The notes beneath the pieces are model-generated. The model was not told the DNA's origin, made no database searches, and worked only from the letters and a program-made list of their open reading frames with translations. Position numbers and translations under genes: made by a program. Source: Geosiphon pyriformis (Eukaryota; Glomeromycota; Glomeromycetes; Archaeosporales; Geosiphonaceae). From it: a DNA stretch of 64,000 nt. The stretch lies in the NCBI GenBank assembly GCA_016748015.1, contig JAAOMT010000495.1, positions 132,875-196,874 of the forward strand, read 5' to 3'. This document shows positions 25,326 to 37,628 of this stretch, piece by piece (the first letter of the stretch is position 1; each line of letters begins with the position of its first letter).

Positions 25326-26090
25326 ATTTTAGTCTTTTTCTATTATAAAGCAAAAAATATTTTTGCTTTTAATTTATATCATCAATTCTGATTCGTTCGA
25401 GTGAGAATACATGTATAATAACATGTATAAAGATTTCTCAAATTAAAAATTTGACATGTACTTGAATAATTTCAAAAGAGATATTTTTTGGAAAAAAAAA
25501 TAAATCATTCTCATCAAAAAGTTATATATTCCAGAAAGTACATGTATTTTCTTAAATGCTGATTATAATTCATTGATATGGTCCTTAAAAACTACTTTGA
25601 ATATGATAAAAGTAAATTTGTGAATCCAAAGGTTAATTTCAGTACCCTAAATTAATAAAAAATCTTTTGAAAATGTCAATGTTTGACAATCAATTTCAAT
25701 ATTCATAAAAAATGATAACGAAAATTTTAAAGAATTAAATTCTAACTGAAATAATTTTATTTTTGAATAAAAATATTTTTTTCTAAACTATAAAAGTTTT
25801 TCTTATTCTCCGAATTCTTTTCATTTTTCGTTCAATAATCGATAATTTGTTTTTTTAAATCACATATCTCAACAATAAAATAGCGTACATGGTATTTAAA
25901 AGACAATTTAAATCTTGAAAAGAAATAATATATAATTCAAAGAACATTTAGCTTCTTCAATTTTGAAGTGTTGCTGCTCTTTCCCTAATATATTTTTTTG
26001 AATCCATTTTTATTGATCTCCTTTATTGCCAAATTAAGCTCTCTCTAAAAAACCTTAAAGAAGGGTGTATTCACTTTATCAATTCTGATG
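25053..26090. other. Intergenic region upstream of the lipase gene
   Basis: About 1 kb of AT-rich unique-looking sequence between the lipase start codon and the Tc1 element; presumably the lipase promoter. It contains the GT repeat listed separately. No exon or RNA gene recognised. Confidence 0.5.
25295..25321. repeat. (GT)n microsatellite
   Basis: An uninterrupted GT dinucleotide run about 27 bp long, some 245 bp upstream of the lipase start codon (gene on the minus strand). Confidence 0.95.
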
Positions 26091-26092
26091 TA

Positions 26093-27289
26093 CAGACGGA
26101 TTACACTATTTCCTCAAATCATAAAGAATTTTAAAGATTCCAATAATACTGAAAAGCTTAAAATTGCGCTTGCATGTTCATTGTTCATTGTTCATAAAAA
26201 AAGACATTCATCTTTTGTTTCATTTATTATTTAATTAAAGGCGGACTTGAAAATTCGAAATTTATATACAAATAGGTGGCCAAAAAAGATCTTTGTAAAA
26301 ACGCTCAAGAAAGAGGTAAAAATTGCGCGCAATATTGGATGGTCTGCTAATTGTGTTAAGAGCTATCTTAAATGATTAAAATTAACAAAAAATAGTGATT
26401 ATTTAAAAAGAAATTATAGTGGTCGAAAATTTATTGTTGATAAACGTTCTGAACGCCGAATTCCATCAATAACAAATATCCTAAAACATCTCCTTACTGC
26501 CAATCTCCAAATTTCCATTAGTACTTTAATAAAAAAAAACCAATATTAAATCCATATAATGCGTAAGAAGCTTATGATTAATTAAGTAAACCGAATTAAA
26601 CAGTTACAGTGGGCTAAAACCTACAATTACTAGACCAAAAAGGATTGGGAAACGTGTTCTTTGAATATATTAATCGTTTATAAGTATCGTTTTATATGGG
26701 AAATTTCGTTTATGGTGTCATGAAAGTGAGCCTTACAACTCTGATCATACATGAGCAACCATTAAAAGTGGACGTAAATCTATCATGGTATGGGGATGTA
26801 CCCCTCACGTATGACTGGTGAACTATATGGAATCTTTATATTGGATATAGCTATGACCGCTAAAAAGCAATATTTCAGGAAAATAACGCTCCAATTCACA
26901 AGTGCAAGCTTGTGAAAGAACTCCAAGACAATCTTGGAATTGTGACTTTGAAATGAGCAAATCTTAGTCCAATAAAAAATATATGGAGGAAAGTTTAAAA
27001 TTGGATTCACCAGTACCGAAAGCCACAAACAGAAGCTGAATTGAAGGAAGCAGTCTCTATTGCATGAAATGCTATTCAATTAAAGACGATTCTTCAATTT
27101 ATTGATTCAATGAAAAACATGTTAAACATGTTATAAAAAGAAAGGGCTATGCAACCCATTGGTAGACATTTGTTTTTCAATAATCAAGTTAAAGTTCAAA
27201 AGTGACTTTTATTTACATATATCGGGTAAAAATAATCGGTATCATTTTTTATTTTGAGAAAATCCTCCTAATTTTGTTTGACCCGTCTG
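26093..27289 (+). mobile_element. Tc1/mariner transposon, inactive, with TA-flanked inverted ends
   Basis: The element begins CAGACGG at 26,093 and ends CCGTCTG at 27,289, each directly flanked by TA (26,091-26,092 and 27,290-27,291), the target duplication of this superfamily. Further imperfect inverted identity follows inside both ends (CCTCAAA on the left, TTTGAGAAAATCC on the right). The 1,197-bp length fits Tc1-like elements. Inside is one transposase pseudogene. Confidence 0.85.
26275..27163 (+). pseudogene. Tc1-like DDE transposase, multiply broken
   Basis: Cut-and-paste transposase remnant. The N-terminal helix-turn-helix is visible as KIARNIGWSANCVKSYLK (about 26,312-26,372). GRKSIMVWGC (26,771-26,800) is the Tc1 signature ahead of the second catalytic Asp. 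At 26,878 the normally invariant DNAP reads NNAPIH, so the second Asp is Asn. In the third motif, usually PDLNPIEN, the sequence reads NLSPIKNIW, so Asp is Asn and Glu is Lys. Many stops, including TGA where Trp is expected before ANLSP, break it. These are all G-to-A type changes. It cannot be active. Confidence 0.8.
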
Positions 27290-27596
27290 TACACATACCA
27301 AATTTTTTTTATCTTTCAAAAATAAATGCTTTGAATCTTCATTGATTTATCTCAATCTAGGAAAATGTGGTCTTTGATTAGACTGTAGGGCTATTGATGG
27401 AAATCCTATTACGACACGGCTCGTTGAATTTGATAAAATCTGAGGTTTCTTAGAGTGGCCTTGAACAAGAGTGATATGAAATAAAACCAGAAAAAGTGAA
27501 GATATAAAGTAAAACCAGTCACGAAAATAAAAACTTCCTTACCTTCATATTCATTCTTCTCGAATTGAGTGCAGAGAGCCAACTTTGGTGTCACAA

Positions 27597-28150
27597 TTAT
27601 AAGAAATTCATTTCCAAGGTTTTACCTTGTGTGTGATTGGCATCGCGGCAAAAAGAAAGGAGTTTACGGTTAGCAACTAGAATGATCAATGCTCCAGACA
27701 GAGCAATGTTTGTAGCTGCGTTTGCATCCCTTTTTTTGTGTTATGTACTTAATTTTTCTCGCTAGGCAATATAAGTGAACCCATTCAATGGCACCGTTCG
27801 ACAAGTCCAATTAATAAAAACTTTTGAGAAACAGTAAAGGCATGTTTTGGAAGTGTTTTACTCATTTACGATGTCAACATGTCCATAGATGCAGTGCTGT
27901 TCCTTAATTTTTTTTATGCCTTTGCCAAGAATGTCCTTTAATGATCCTGTTTATGTCCTGTCAGTGTCCGACACAATGAATCACTACCAGTTTCTGCTCA
28001 TTGGGAAAAAGTTGGGCATAGGTGCGAATATGTTTCTGCTCTTGTGCTGCAGTCTTATCACATGTTTATTTGGTCTGAATTTCTTTACCTTGGGCAAATT
28101 TTTTTGCTGGGTCTTAGAATTTACACCATTTTTTTGTTGTTGTTGTTAAT
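27597..28150 (-). pseudogene. Fanzor/TnpB-like RNA-guided nuclease, C-terminal relic
   Basis: Reading the minus strand in one frame gives VDIVNE*NTSKTCLYCF (about 27,880-27,830), and about 40 codons further KKRDANAATNIALSGALII, ending at a TAA at 27,599-27,597. This is the C-terminal layout of TnpB and its eukaryotic Fanzor relatives: the second RuvC acid in a V(D/N)E-x-TS-K-x-C context, a CxxC zinc-ribbon half, and the third RuvC acid in RDxNAA. Upstream, SDTDRT and LKDILGKGIKKI fit the preceding helix. Three stop codons lie in this C-terminal part, at least one more lies upstream (TGSLKD is preceded by TAA), and the N-terminal two thirds cannot be found, since AT-saturated DNA begins near 28,150. 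Family assignment rests on motifs only. It may once have been carried by a transposon. Confidence 0.6.
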
Positions 28151-29780
28151 GCTTTTTTTGGTAATGCTTCAAAAAACTAATGTTATTGATCAAATCAGTA
28201 GTAATTTCGAAGTTTTTTAATATAATGTAATCTCTGTACCAAAGTTATTTTCAATTGAAAAAACTTGATATTCCCAAAAACAGATCCCATTTGTATTAAA
28301 AAATAAAGCAACAAAAAAATCCGTTTTCTTTAATCTTTGATTTTAACAAGAGTCTTAGTAATAATGATAACAATAATGAGTATACTAGTAATTGACAGCA
28401 AGGCTTTTTTCAAAAGTACAATAAAATATTAATTTTTTATAAATATTTTCTCTGTTTTAATAATTTTCAGCCACTTTTATTTTCTGATTTTTTAGCCAAT
28501 ATTTATTTGATTTAATTCTAATTGTAAAATCTTTGCACAAAAAGATTTTAATATACTAATAAAGTTTTTAATTTATATTGTTTTTTTGCTTTATAAAAAT
28601 TGGTAATTTAATTTTTATTATTAAATTAAATATTTCAATGTTTATAAAAGTGTTATATACACTAACAAAAATAAAATATAAAAACAACTTTCAAATAAGA
28701 AATAAAAAGCCAATAATAGTGATAATTAAAAATATATTTACTTTTTAAAATTTTTTTGACTTGTTTATTTTTTTAAATAGTTCTAATACTTAAAAAGTTT
28801 TTTTAAAAATAAAAACAACTAAATAATATTTTGTAAAAAATAAAATATTGGTTTTATTTAATTTTTTGATATTTACATAAGTTTTATTACAATTATATTA
28901 ATTATAATACTTAATTTTATTTTGGTTATAAACAACAGTTTTTTTTTATTTGAATATTAATAATAGCAACATATTTATTAAAGCTAATTTTAATTAATAT
29001 ATAGTTAAATTGCTTAATATTTTGAATTTTAGTCAATTATTACTAATTACAAAAACAAAAACAAATTATGTTTTACACATAATTTTTTTAATCAATTTAT
29101 TAAATTATTTGATTATAAAAATTGGACTAATAAATAAAAACTTGTTAAATTATTTTTCTTATTATTTTTAATATTATAATATTTTTTATAATGTTTAAAT
29201 TTGTTTTTATTATTGTTGTTCTTTATAATATTTTTTTAAAAATCATAAATTTGATGTTTTTTTAAAAATTGTTTTAATTTACTAATTAATTTTAATAAAA
29301 AACAGTATTAAAATTTATTTTTTTAGTTGTATTATTTTTAAATTTTAAAAATATATATATATTATTATTATTATTATTATTATTAATAAGATTTATATTT
29401 AAAAAACAATTATATTTAATAAAAAACTTGTAGTTGTTTTTATTGTTTTAAGTATTAAAATTAAAATTTTTTAATTTTTTAAAGTTTATATCTAAATTAT
29501 TTTTTTAGTTTTTTTCTGTTTTAATTATTAATTTTGTAATTAATTTTAAGTTGGTTATTTTAAAATTTAAGTTAACAAAATTGGCTTTATTAATTAAGTT
29601 TATTATTAAATTTGGTTGGTTTTTTAAATATTTCATCTTTTAAAAATATTAAAATTAAAAATAATATTGATATTTTTAGTAAATTTATTAATAACTTAAG
29701 TAAAAAAATTATCAAATTTAAAATAAAATATAAAATAAATAATTTAATTAATATTAAAAATAAATTTTCAATAATAAATT
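28151..29780. other. AT-saturated DNA, probable transposon fossils
   Basis: About 1.6 kb of nearly pure A/T DNA between the Fanzor relic and the nested LINE block. An (ATT)n run at about 29,353-29,385 resembles the tails seen at LINE 3' ends. The open stretch at 29612-29794 is an Asn/Ile/Lys-rich artefact of composition. No gene recognised. Confidence 0.5.
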
Positions 29781-30060
29781 TTTTATTATTATAATATAAT
29801 TTTATTATTATCTAATATAATACAACTATATAAAGTTCTAAATTAAATATAATTCATGTATTTGCTATATATAACTAGCCATTTGACCAGTTAAGACTAT
29901 ATTATACAGCTATAATAATAGAAATATTAAAACTAATATTAGTAAAAAATAAATATTTAATCTTAAATCCAAAATTAACTATTTAATTTTTAATTATATT
30001 GAATAAATATATTATTTTTTTGGAAATATAATTTTGAATATTATTAAAAAAAAGACATAT
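29781..30060 (-). mobile_element. Fossil LINE 3' end (minus), left part of a split copy
   Basis: Starts in a TTATTATTAT-type tail. About 75 bp on it shows ATTCATGTATTTGCTATATATAACTAGCCATTTGACC (29,853-29,889), a decayed copy of the 3'-UTR of copy C (41,440-41,480). It stops where copy B begins. The probable continuation is at 36,820, so copy B appears to have landed inside it. Confidence 0.6.
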
Positions 30061-30218
30061 TGTATTGTATACAAAGAATTTTTTTCTCTCTTTTGTTCTA
30101 AATTCCCAAAAAGAGTTAAAAAGTTTTTTTGAAAGAAGTTTTTACCATTCAACACAATATTTTTAAACTGTTTTTGCTCGATTACAAGACCACCATTGGC
30201 TTTAGTATTGTTATTCTG

Positions 30219-32005
30219 AACATGTCTATCATAGAGCCTGGTTTTAATGTTAGTGTCAAGTCTAATAAGTCTAAAAAGAAGAAAAAAAGTGGTGCTTTGA
30301 AGAATAATATAAGTAGTAGGAAAATTGCTATTGCTAAAATGTTAAGTGGTCGTTCATGAGGTTCTAAGACAGGTAATACTACTGAATCAGATAATATAGA
30401 CATGAAAAAAGAGTTTTTGGTCAAGGAAACCAGTTTTGATTATGGTGAAGATAGTGCTACTGCTGGTAGAGACTTAAAACAAACTCCTAAAAGCTCAAAG
30501 ATTCAAACTAAGAGAGCACTTGGCAAATTGCTGAGAAAGATTAATTTTTTGGGTAATAGTAATAATAACATTCTTTTGGACAAACTTGTGGTTTTCCCCT
30601 CCCCTTTGAAAAATTTGATCAATGTTTTGGTTGGAAAATCTTTCACTCTGGACATCAGTTTGAACAATGTTGTTAAGAAATCCACTCAGAAAAAGCTTGT
30701 GGGGGTCAGAAAACTATTTTCAAAAGTGAATGGTTTTGGGAAGGCCTTTATTCCCTCAAAATTTGCTGGAATTGTCAGAGCAATATTTACTTTTGAACTG
30801 AGTTTAATGAAAGCTACCAAGTTGGCTACTAATGTGAAGATCCTAGTGAATACTGATCTTAAGAAATCTTTTGGGCATTCAGATCAGGCTGTGGTGGTGA
30901 AAAAATTCCTGTTGGAATATTAGTTGAGACTGTACATGCTGCACTTTTCGAATTTGGGATGATTAAGTCAGTCAAGATGCAACTTATGGGCCTATGGCAG
31001 AAAGCAATTGTCAAATTTGAAGATCAGAATTAGGCTGATTTTTTGGCTTCTAGATGGTTCATCCTCATTGGGAAAGATACTGTTCATGTGGTCAGAGCCA
31101 ATCTTGATAAACAAATGTGGGACTTTAGGGATCTGCATAAGGCACTGCTTTATACTCTTCCTGTGGGAACCAATGCTCATGATATCTGGGATTATATTGG
31201 CTCTGTGGATGGAAAGACTTGCATGATTGATTGTCATCCAGTCACATATGCTTAAGTCAGGTGTGCTATTGTTTGTTTTGGGTCAGCTAAATCATTGAAT
31301 GCTGTCATGGGTACCACTTCTGTGTTAAAAGGTGCTCATCTTTGTTGGTCTTATCTTGGTTCTGCTGTGTGTGCAAAGTGTGATAAGATGGATCACACTT
31401 CTCTAAGCTGTTCTTCTGGTGGAAAGATTTTTTCTGGTAGCTTGTCATGTCGAGTTCTTTCAGATGCAGATAAAAACAGACTGGTGGCCATTTATGCCAA
31501 ACATTTGGTACCAGTTTCTTATTCTGTCTCCTTTGGTGGTGTTTTATGGGCCAAGATTGTTGTTGGGTCTTTCTTTCTCCTTTTTCCTGTTCGAAATGTT
31601 TTGTTAAATGATGGCTTCTTTTCGGAGATGAAGCCTACCCCACATGTGTCTCCAGTATTGAATAATAGGTTTGCTGCTCTTGAGTGCAGTCTTGTCAGCC
31701 TCGCAGAGTGCATGGATGAACTGGCTAAGAGGTTGGACGCACTTGGGCCAACAGTTTCTCAGCTTAGTCCTGGATGTCAGCCATTGGTGACCTCTTCATT
31801 ACAGAATTAAGGGGTGAATATAGTGATGAGTGAGAGTTTGGGTGTGGCCACTGGTGGTAAGACTGTTGCGAGAGTGATGGTTTTTAATCCTACAGTTATA
31901 TCAAAAATGGAGGAAATATTGAACAATCTTTCGATCACAGTTATGAGCCTTTCAGCTAAAATGGACAATACTGGTTTGGTTCCTGCTATTCATTCTTCTC
32001 AATGA
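30219..32005 (+). pseudogene. LINE copy B ORF1 (Gag-like), broken
   Basis: Gag-like protein. The probable start at 30,219 (MSIIEPGFN) is followed by a Lys/Ser-rich tract. The middle part (30402-30923) is similar to copies A and C (GKSFTLDISLNNVV, VRKLFSKVNGFG, ILVNTDLKK, SDQAVVVKK). The RRM-like segment lies at about 30,880-31,080. The CCHC knuckle CAKCDKMDHTSLSC (about 31,370-31,411) has all four ligands. FGGVLWAKIV and a Leu-rich C-terminus follow. Stops include a TAG after DQN (near 31,031), where copy A has Gln. It ends SSQ-TGA, the TGA sharing bases with the ORF2 ATG. Confidence 0.75.
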
Positions 32006-35000
32006 TAGATTTGGTTTGGAAAATTGCTACATGCAATATTTGAGGTATCAATGTTCCTACTAAGTAGGAAGATGTTGTCTGTTGGCATAGAAAATCAGGA
32101 AATTTGATCTCAATTGTTATAGAAACAAAATTGAGGTTTAGCTGTAGGCCATGGATTAAGAATAGGTTTGATAGTGTTCGGGTTTTCCCTTCTAGTTTGG
32201 ATGCAGGTTTTTCTGGTGCTGGGATAGCCATAATTATGAACATCTCTCTGGCTTATCATGTGTGTAAAATTTCTGAAATGCCTGGTTGGCTCCTTTCTAT
32301 CAAGTTGCTTTTCAAAAATAAGTTGTCAGTGTTGATTTTGAGACTTTATGCTGGTGCTTTCCTGGCTGTTTGTTTCACTCAAGCAGGTGAAGTCAACTCT
32401 TTGATTGCAAAGACTGTAAATGAGTTCTCTTTTGTTATCTTGGGTGGTAATTTCAATAAAGATGGATCTCACAAATACACTAGTTTTAAGAAATACTCTG
32501 ATTTTGGTCTGGTCAATTCTTTGGGTGGGAACTTATTCGTAAGGGTACCAACATGAAACAATTCTCAGAATGTCTCAAAAATGATTGATTATGTGTTTGT
32601 TTCTTCAAGTTTGGCTAATGCAGTTGTGCATCATGGTGTTTTGGATATTAGTGAACATTTTGACACTGATCATCAAGCTGTTTCTGTGTCTGTGAGTTTG
32701 GGTGGCTTGTTGGATGTGCAGTTGAATTTTTTTCACAAGCAAGCAAATAAGGATCATTGGAAGTTCAATTTTAAGGGTGCTAATAATGCAATGTAGACTA
32801 AATTTAAGAATGCTTCAGCAGCTAATGCCACCATGTTCTCTGATGATTTTATTGCTTCTAAGTAATTCTCAGATTTGGATATAATGTGGGATGCTGTTTG
32901 CAAGTCTGTTACATTGTCAGCTAGTGAAATATTCAAAAAAAAATGGTTTAAGGACTCTGGTCACATTTTTACTAAAGAATTTTCAAAGTTTCATAAATTA
33001 GAACTTTTGGTTTCAAAGATTGTTAGGGCTTTTCATGGAGCTGATGTTAATGGTTTTGTTTCTTTTATGAAGTGTTAGTGTTCTCTGAACAGTACTAAGG
33101 CTTTGGTTATTCAGAATTTAGTGAACTCTGGTGCAACTTTTAATCATGTTTGTTCAGCTTTCTGTATTATCAGAAAATCTTATTGTGCACTGAAATGTGT
33201 GGAATCTCTAAGAGCCAAGAAAGCAAACATCAAGTCTGCCATAGATAAAAGAATGGAGAGCTTTGAAATAAATAAGAGTCATACTATTAGAAGTGTGTTG
33301 AAGTGTCCATTTCACAAGGTAGTGCTTGACCATCTGGTTGTTAATAATGAGCTGGTTCTAGAGCCTGGTTTGGTTAAATTTAAAGTAGATGCAATTATGG
33401 AGAGTTGAATTCGAAAACATCAGACTGTCCCTAATGTTTCTAGTGAATGGCATTGTTAGTATTAGCCTTTAGAATATGTTTTTAATAGAGCTTTTTCTGG
33501 TGTAATGTGTTCAATTGGATTTGATAAATTTTTTGGAGTGGTATCTAATCTGCCTGATGGCAAAGCTGCCAGTTTCTCAGGTATCTCGAATAAACTTTGA
33601 AAGCATTGTGATAAATTTGTTTTGGACATGCTTTTGGTACTTTTAAATTCATGTCTGGTTGATGGATCTGTACCCAGTTCTTGGAAAGAGACTTGGGTCT
33701 CAATGATTCTCAAACCTTATGAGTGGAAGGGAGTTCTGACAAATACTCATCTCATTACTTTGATTGAGACAACTTGTAAGATTCTTTCCAAGATTTTCTC
33801 TGATAGAATCTTCTCAGCTTGTAGTACTTTTGATGTTCTTTGTGGTGATAATTTTTCAGTTTTAAAAAGCACGGCAACTTAATCTCCAATTTTTGCAATT
33901 GAGTCAGTCATTAAAAATGCTTTGAAGAAAGACTGGAAGTTTTGGCTAGTTCTCCAGAACATGCAGAAGGCATATAATTTGGTGGGCTGGGAACATCTTG
34001 AGAAAAGTTTAGTTAGAATTAAGATGTGTGACAAATTCATTCAATTTTTTGGTAGTATCCATAGAGATCATACCAACTGAATTATAATGAACTTTGGTTT
34101 GATAGATGGTTATCATGTACATGATAGACTGGATTAAGGAGAGGTTTTTCTCTCCTTTTGTGGCATATATTTTATGACCCCCTGTTGTGTGAAGTCAAAT
34201 GTTAAGAGAGTGTGTATGAATATAAAATCAATTCTCACTTTATTTTCAGAAGTGGTTGTGCTGAATCTCAGGCTGGATTTTCTTTCTTTCTTGCTGCTAA
34301 CACCTTTGTTGACAATACAATTTGGGTTGGCAGCAGTCAGAATGCTACCCAACACATTCTTAATGTTGCTAGTGAATTTTTTTGGATTAATGACATTTCA
34401 ATTAATAATGATAAAACTGTGGCCATTCCTATCAATAGTAGAGTCAGCCACTCATCTCTTTTTATCAGTAGTTTGCCTATTTCTGTAGTCTGTAAAGGAG
34501 AATCTCATCAGTATCTTGGTATTTTTCTGTCGACTGAAAGTCTTTCTAAGCCTAATTTGACTAAAGCACACTCAGATGTTCGTTTCTTCACTAATTTGGT
34601 CTTGAAAAAGGCTGTTTCAGATAAGCAGTTTTTGTATCTGGTTTCGGTAGTTCTCTATTCTATAGTTGGCTATAGAACACAGTTTAGCTTTGTTCTTATT
34701 AATGTTTGCAACAAGTGGGATGCTTTAATTCACAAAAGCTTAAAGCTGAAATCTGGTCTTCTGCTTGATTTTCCTGGTGATACAATTTACCATCCTTTTT
34801 TTTATGGTTTGAAGTCCTTTTTACAATGTCAATCTGAGAGTAAGATTGCTTCACTTATCAGCTTTGTAAACTCTGGTGGAATTCTGGGTCATTTGTTCAG
34901 CCACAGGCCTCATGACTTGCAAGTTCTATGTTGGTGCCCTCTCTATTCATTGAGTTCTTCTGCTCGTATTCGTGTCAGTGCTTCTAATAATTTTTTGTCA

Positions 35001-36680
35001 GGTATGGTTTACATTCTTCATGACTGCAATTTGTCTTTAGGTGGTTCTTTGGCCAGCTCTTTTTGACTTCGTGATGGGGTGCCTATGTCTACTGTTCTGG
35101 AAAAGTCTTTGTTTTTCAAGTTTTTGTCTTCTTTCCAGCATTATGGCATAGTCTTTGTGGATCAGCTTCATGATCATTATGGTGATGTCTTTAACTGGTG
35201 CACTTTTAAGCAGTGGAAGAAACTGGATCTTTGTGGGCCAGTTCCTGATTGGTTCAAGCTCTCTGTTGCATTTTTCATTGGTCCACCCCCTTTTTCTTCA
35301 GCTTTGGATAGTGTTGGCTCTTTGAATGTTTGTGAGTTCAGTGATTTTGTGTCCATCTACGATCATCTTTCTCAGGTTGGGTCTAATAGTCTGTCTGTTT
35401 ATACAGATAGTTCTCTCAAGAATTTGGACATGATTGGTTGTTAGGCTGATGCTGCTGCCTTTTTTAAGGACATTAATTTGGGTTTGGGTGTCAGTGTTTA
35501 TGGTTTGGTATCATCTACTTTGGCAGAGTTACAGGCTATCATCTTGGCTCTGGAGTATATACTCAGGTCTTGCTCTGTTTGCTTGTTTTCAGATAGTCAA
35601 GCTGCTTTGGATGCTTGTAAATCAGAGATAAATCTAATGCATTCTGACTTTTGCAATCAGTGTTGGGTCGAGTATTGGCATATCAGTAGTATTATTCACA
35701 GCAAGAACTTGGAAGTCACTTGGTACAAAGTCAAGAGCCACTTTGGCATTTTGAAGAATGACTGTGCTAACAGTCTTGCTGACACTGCTTCTCTCTTTGG
35801 GTGATTCTTTTCTCTTTGCATTGATGAACATTTTTTGGTGGCCAATAGTGGTACAGTTTTTGGTAATTCTAGGCACTTTGTTTGGGATGTGTTTTGTGCT
35901 GTTTGTCGTGTACATTGAGAGGTTGGTTCTGGTTCTGGTTTTTTAGCAAGTGGTTTGCTTTCAGATGTCAATTGGCTCAGCTCTTCTTAGGTATGGCACC
36001 CTAATTTGCATATGGTCGCAGGTTTTATCAACAGGCACATTGTTGATATTCATACTTACTTTATGAAGACTTTGCACTATTGGCTTTCCATAGCTGTTTG
36101 AAAATGTCTTTATAATAAGTGTTATCTCAGTGTTCTATGCTTGTATTGTGGGGAGATAGAAATGTCTGATCATGTGTTTTCTTACATGATCAATATTTCT
36201 GCTTGTCACAAGATTTTGGAGTCCTGTGTATTCTTTTGAAGAAGACTTTCTGGTCATTCTCTTCCTTTTTTGAGTGTTTTACAGCTGTTGTTGGTCTGTG
36301 CTTCAGATTTTTTGGTGTTCTCAGCTTTTTTCAAGGGTTTTGTTTTCAATGGGTGGTTTTTGGAGACTGTTTCTGTCTTCCATAACTCCAAAGTAGCTAA
36401 GATTAAAGTTGCTGAATTGGTATGCTCTCTTTATTTTGCTTTTAGAAATGACATTTGAATAGTTCGTGCTAAGTATTGCACCTTCATGGAAAAACATGAA
36501 CTGATCCCAATAAATGGTTCAGCTTCTGTCTCAGTTTCTGGTTCAGCTTTGAAGTTTTCAGCTGGTGTGGTTAAATTGCTTGGAATTTCTGAGGCTTTTG
36601 GTGTCCATTTTGGCTTTCGTAAATCTTGTTTGTTTTTTTCAGGTGTTGGTATCTCAGTTTCAGTTAATATAACTACATAG
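32002..36680 (+). pseudogene. LINE copy B ORF2 (endonuclease-RT-RNase H), broken
   Basis: From the ATG at 32,002 (MIDLVWKIA) come the APE endonuclease motifs (VIETKL, RLYAGA, GGNFNKDG with Asp lost, MIDYVFVS, DTDHQAVSV) and then the RT. The catalytic FVDD reads FVDN at 34,305-34,316, losing the second metal-binding Asp. A frameshift lies near 34,145-34,165 (GEVF before the SPLLW position). RNase H shows SVYTDSS, STLAELQA, LFSDSQAALDA and SHFGILKNDCANS, so its last acidic positions are also altered. The C-terminal CCHC (CLYCGEIEMSDHVF) is near 36,140-36,190. It ends SVNITT-TAG. Stops replace Trp at, for example, PT*NN (near 32,553) and NAM*TKF (near 32,794). Confidence 0.85.
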
Positions 36681-36818
36681 TGTTGTTCTGACTGGTTTGA
36701 GTGACTGGTCATGTGTAGTAAATGCATGATTCATGCTTAGTTTAGATCATTTCTTTGATGTATAGTTCTAAATAGTGTTTGGACTTTACTCATTAAGCAT
36801 TTTAAAAAAAAAAAAAAA

Positions 36819-37628
36819 CTATTAGAATTATTAACAAATATTAAATTATGTTTTTTTAATAAAACTTGACTTTTAACTTGGATAATTATATTCTTTTTTT
36901 ATATTTTATAATCATACTATAAACAAAATTTATTAGATAAAGCAAAACAAACTTGTTATTAGTAAAAATTAACTTAATTTTAAAAATTTAAGAACTAAAT
37001 ACAAAGCTTTTGTTTAAAGTCATATAAAAACTATAATTACAAGCACTTAAAACTAATAATTAAAAAATAATTAAAAAACTTAACACTATATTTGAAATAA
37101 ATTTTTAATATTTTATTTATTTATTTAGTAAATTTACTTAAACAATAGAATTAAAATTATAAATATTTTTTAATAATAATTAGAAGTTGTTTATATAAGC
37201 TTTTTAGCATATAAATATAAAAACATATTAAAATATTATTAGTTAACTTTATTGTTATATGTAAATTAAAGTATTATACCAAAAAAAATAGCTTAATTAA
37301 TATTATTATAGAAAGATATATTAATTATATATGCACTAAAACTTAATTTTTAAAAGATTTAATGAACAACTACTTAATAATTTAATAAAATAATGAGCAT
37401 TACTTAAAATAACTTTGTTACTTATAACTAAAAACTGCTTTTTAATATTAAAAAGCAAAATCAGCTCAAAAAAATACAGTATTAACCAAATTATTAGCTT
37501 TTTTATTATTTAAATATCAAAGTATTTTTTAATTTTAATATAATAATATTTAATCTAATATAAAACATAAAAATTTGGTTTAAATAAGTTTAATTTAATT
37601 TAATATATATTTAAAGTAGCTTAATTAT
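36819..37628 (-). mobile_element. Fossil LINE (minus), middle part of a split copy
   Basis: AT-saturated DNA between the poly(A) of copy B and the LTR start. If it belongs to the same minus-strand fossil as 29,781-30,060 and 38,509-41,345, the map distances agree with copy C to within about 150 bp. Direct sequence similarity here is weak, so the assignment rests on spacing more than on motifs. Confidence 0.4.

Larger units (their letters stand above)
30061..36818 (+). mobile_element. LINE copy B, full length but decayed, with poly(A) tail
   Basis: Plus-strand copy of the same family. It has a 5' leader, ORF1 (from about 30,219 to 32,005), ORF2 (32,002-36,680), a 3'-UTR of about 120 bp (TGTTGTTCTGACTGGTTTG...) and a 15-A tail at 36,804-36,818. 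The 5' boundary is approximate. GC is clearly above that of the flanks. It has more stops than copy A, at least one frameshift and an altered RT catalytic site. No target-site duplication could be identified with confidence. Confidence 0.85.

Noticed and set aside
26783-27079. 98-codon minus-strand ORF
   Set aside because: Antisense to the Tc1 transposase pseudogene whose motifs read on the plus strand.
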